From the NCBI GenBank assembly GCA_017590115.1, contig JAGGNK010000003.1, positions 62,001-126,000 of the forward strand: a DNA stretch of 64,000 nt, read 5' to 3'. A program made the position numbers and the translations under genes. The DNA comes from Montifringilla adamsi (Eukaryota; Chordata; Aves; Passeriformes; Passeridae). Below the pieces are notes generated by a model. That model saw only the letters and a list, made by a program, of their open reading frames with translations, was not told the DNA's origin and searched no databases. Below, in pieces: positions 61,101 through 64,000 of this stretch (the stretch's first letter is position 1; each line of letters begins with the position of its first letter).

Positions 61101-64000
61101 AACAGCCACCAGATTCTTGGGTTCTCTAAAACACATAGTTTACAGGCTGCAATCAAATTAGGTTAGCAGCACATTTAGGTTATTTTGATTTTTAGATCTG
61201 CTAAAGAAAAGAAAAAGTAATTGTTTGATGATCTCAAGTGAATGAAATCTGATATAAATACTTACCCACCACACATTTTTAGGTGCTCACTGAGCAATCA
61301 GAAAAAAACAAGAAATTAAATGCTATGAACCTGTACTAAATTACAAGGTTATAACTACTATTATCATTGGGGCATTATAGGTCATTTATTCTATCTCTTA
61401 CTCATCACAGATCTTCACAGCAGCTTAAAAACAGCAATTCCCTAGTAGATTACATACATTGTCCTTTGTTTTTTTCAAGAACAAAACTGGAATTAACACA
61501 TTTCTTTGCATTGAAGCCTGTGTTACCTAACACAGACCAGCCTGATGCACTCAGTACAGCACCGTGAACTCACTGTCAGATGTCTGCAGAAGGTTCCCAG
61601 GGAAGACCACAAAAACTACCATGATACAAGAGCCTCCATACCCTGTCCAGTACTCAGTTGCACTGTAACAGGAGATGCAATAGCTCCACTGCCTTCTACA
61701 AACCTTATGAAAAAGCAAGGGTACAGGTACCAGTTTAATACAGCTGAGCCCTTAATTAGCACATTGCAAGATTTCAAAAGACAAGTACCTTGTACGTGCA
61801 AAGGCTCTCTAATTTCAGATGTCATCCTCTTGTGTCTCTGATGATGTGCTTCTGAAAAAGAAACAAATGCCACCCTAACAAAAAATGTAGAGGTGTATGT
61901 TTGCACCTTACATGACTTAATCCACCACAGAAAGTTAGGTGAGCACTGAGATACCACATTTTACAACAGCAGCAAGGAGAAGACAATGTCCCTTCTGCTG
62001 GTGTGTGCAGCGGAGCCCACAGCACCCAGGACAAAACCTCCCCGACTGTGTTCCATCCTAACACTGCCACTCCAGCTGCTCCAGTGCAGCTCTCTGGAGC
62101 AGGTCTCTGGATAAATCAAGCACATGAGGACTAGAGAACTACACGCATTCAATTTCCACTCCATTTGCAAAATATTAGCCATTCTCCATGATTCTGACAT
62201 GTATCATGTTTCACATCACTGAAGTAGAGGGAAATGCCTGGGAAATGCCTGCCTTCCACTCTGTATCTGGAATTATTAGGTGTGTTGGATTCACAAAGAC
62301 TATCACAGAAAGGCCAGCATTGGGCTCAGCTCTGTAGGACACATTAATAGGGGAGAAGTGGGTGCAGATTTATCCTTCAACTTTATCACAACCACACAAA
62401 ATTTTCTGCAGTTTGTTTTTATCCTTTTTTTAAACTGTCATGAATAATAAATACACAGTAAAAGAAACTACCTGGAAGTCTGCCACAGGTAGTATATCAG
62501 GATCCCAACACAGGATGAGTCTAATAATGGCAAAAATAACTTTGTTATTTAGGAAGTAAAAGGCACTTCTGAGGGATGTGTAGGTACTTATTTTCCAGTG
62601 GTAGCAGAGGAATTTGAAAGTCCTTTGGAATTTGAAAAAATGAGATTCAAGGGCCAAGACGATGGTGACTGAGATTGCCATCTCCTGTTTTTCACTATGG
62701 AAATCGAGCTGTAAATTCATTACTTACTCAAATGTGGCCTGAATACTTCATCTCAGTGCTCTGCACAATGTGTCAAAAAGGGCCATTGAACTGAACCAAA
62801 TAGGCCCTTTGCTGGAAATTTTTTTAATTGTTACATAGCACAGTTGTTTATCAGTCTTTGATGTAAGAGAAAAAAAATTTACTTCAATAAATACTAATTA
62901 AAAAATACATTTTCACTCATTGGAGCACATTTAAATACAAAACCCTTGTTAAAAACCAAAAGAAATATTATTGCATCACATTCACATCACAACTGGGAAA
63001 GAATTTAATAAATATGTGAAATAGCAAGGATAAATAAAGCTTTGCATTCTTTCTGAGAAAAAGAATAGTTACTAATGGCATTAGAAACAGTATTAAAATA
63101 ACTTCACTCTAGGCATACAGAATAACTTACATTGTTTTTTACTTCATATCTAAGAAACATGCTGCTTTAACTTTTTAGAATTTGGGTGACAAATTCATCT
63201 TGACAAAAGGTAACAGAAGCAAGAAAAGAAAATGCCCCTCCTCTTCTGCCTCCCACCCAGACAGAAGCATAAGAGGAGGAGAAAAGTTTTAACACCACCA
63301 GGCGAAGTGACCACTGATCAAGAAATGCTGCCATGTAGAAACTTCAGACCATTTTATTGCTGGCTTTTAGAAATCTGCTCCTCACTAATCTACCTAAGCA
63401 AGGTAAGGGTTGTGATGGTGTTAGTGAAAAGAGGGGGCAGGATCAGAGACAAGCCAAGCTGTGAGGTCCTTGCAGGAGCTAAAAGGGATGCTAAGGAGTG
63501 GCATGGTACAGGGGACAGATCATGAGTTAAGGGACAGGGGCAGCCACAGATCCTCTTCACTGGACCACCTCAGAGCCAGGAGACAGGAAGGACAGTGTGA
63601 TGGGCGGTATGACTGGAACAAAGCTGAGCCTAGTATGGGGGAAATGCACACATGAGAAGATATAGCAAGGAGCCTTTGTAAGAGCAGGGCACCAAGTTGC
63701 AAAGCCCAGAGTAAAGCAGGGTGACTGCTTGAGGCAAGAAAAAATTAGGACATGAGTGTACTATCTGGCTGTCAGAACAAAAAAAAAGGATACATTTTCC
63801 CCTCCATTCAGATATAAAATCGAATAAAATTACCAGTGTACCTTTGAATAAGTACGTATTTTCTCAGTAAATTCTGCACACCACAAGCAACTAAATATTT
63901 GTTTTCTATTTTTATATATCTGCAAAGTGACACAACAGAGAAACATAAGCCTTCAATACATGCAAAATAGTTCTTATCTGTGATGCACAGAATTTGCCTC
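58146..64000. other. Non-coding unique sequence
   Basis: No recognised gene, RNA or transposon. Poly(A) runs occur at about 59078-59100 and 59290-59306. Open frames of 96-113 codons (for example 61545-61841 plus and 61616-61957 minus) overlap each other on opposite strands and carry no domain. The end of the window is ordinary AT-rich sequence. Confidence 0.5.

Noticed and set aside
1..64000. tRNA genes, CRISPR arrays, bacterial operons
   Set aside because: No GGTTCGAATCC-type B box with a matching cloverleaf, no regularly spaced direct repeats, and no closely packed long open frames were seen.

Overview
The window looks like nuclear DNA from a bird, most likely a songbird (passerine). The main evidence is eleven 5'-truncated CR1 LINE fragments. 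Their 3' ends carry the avian CR1 signature, seen on the minus strand as (t)cacagaatcatagaat...ttggaagggacct...atccaacctggccttgaacactt. There are also four long terminal repeats of endogenous retroviruses (ERVs). One (37270-37987) opens with a degenerate form of an LTR start that I recall from songbird genomes. Nothing bacterial, phage-like or plasmid-like is visible, and there are no tRNA, rRNA or CRISPR structures.

No protein-coding gene can be supported. The sequence is visibly AT-rich. The longest open frames (212, 164, 143 and 133 codons) are explained by a CpG-rich LTR, by GC-richer stretches open in several frames at once, or by homopolymer runs. The window is therefore either intergenic or inside one or more large introns. 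One segment (13882-14175) has an exon-like shape and is reported only as a low-confidence candidate.

Layout. 1-14570: mostly unique sequence with one plus-strand CR1 (1500-1722), a CR1 scrap (5135-5170), poly(A)/(T) runs, a 24-bp duplication, a 14-bp minisatellite and the exon-like segment. 14571-25200: four minus-strand CR1 copies, two long poly(A) tracts and a perfect hairpin (19467-19510). 25201-37269: unique sequence with a (CA)n microsatellite and two strong inverted repeats. 37270-44004: a minus-strand solo LTR, a CR1 fragment and a second solo LTR (43398-43999) with an identical 5-bp target-site duplication. 44005-54136: a near-perfect 45-bp palindrome, a T/G-rich block, a CR1 and a probable degraded ERVL-type LTR. 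54137-64000: a CpG-rich, apparently young LTR, a 50-nt poly(T), two CR1s, a TA/CATA microsatellite and unique sequence.

The most notable features are four perfect or near-perfect short inverted repeats in otherwise unique DNA, the structure of the three better-defined LTRs, and a 10:1 strand bias of the CR1 fragments. I found no convincing previously undescribed biological system.
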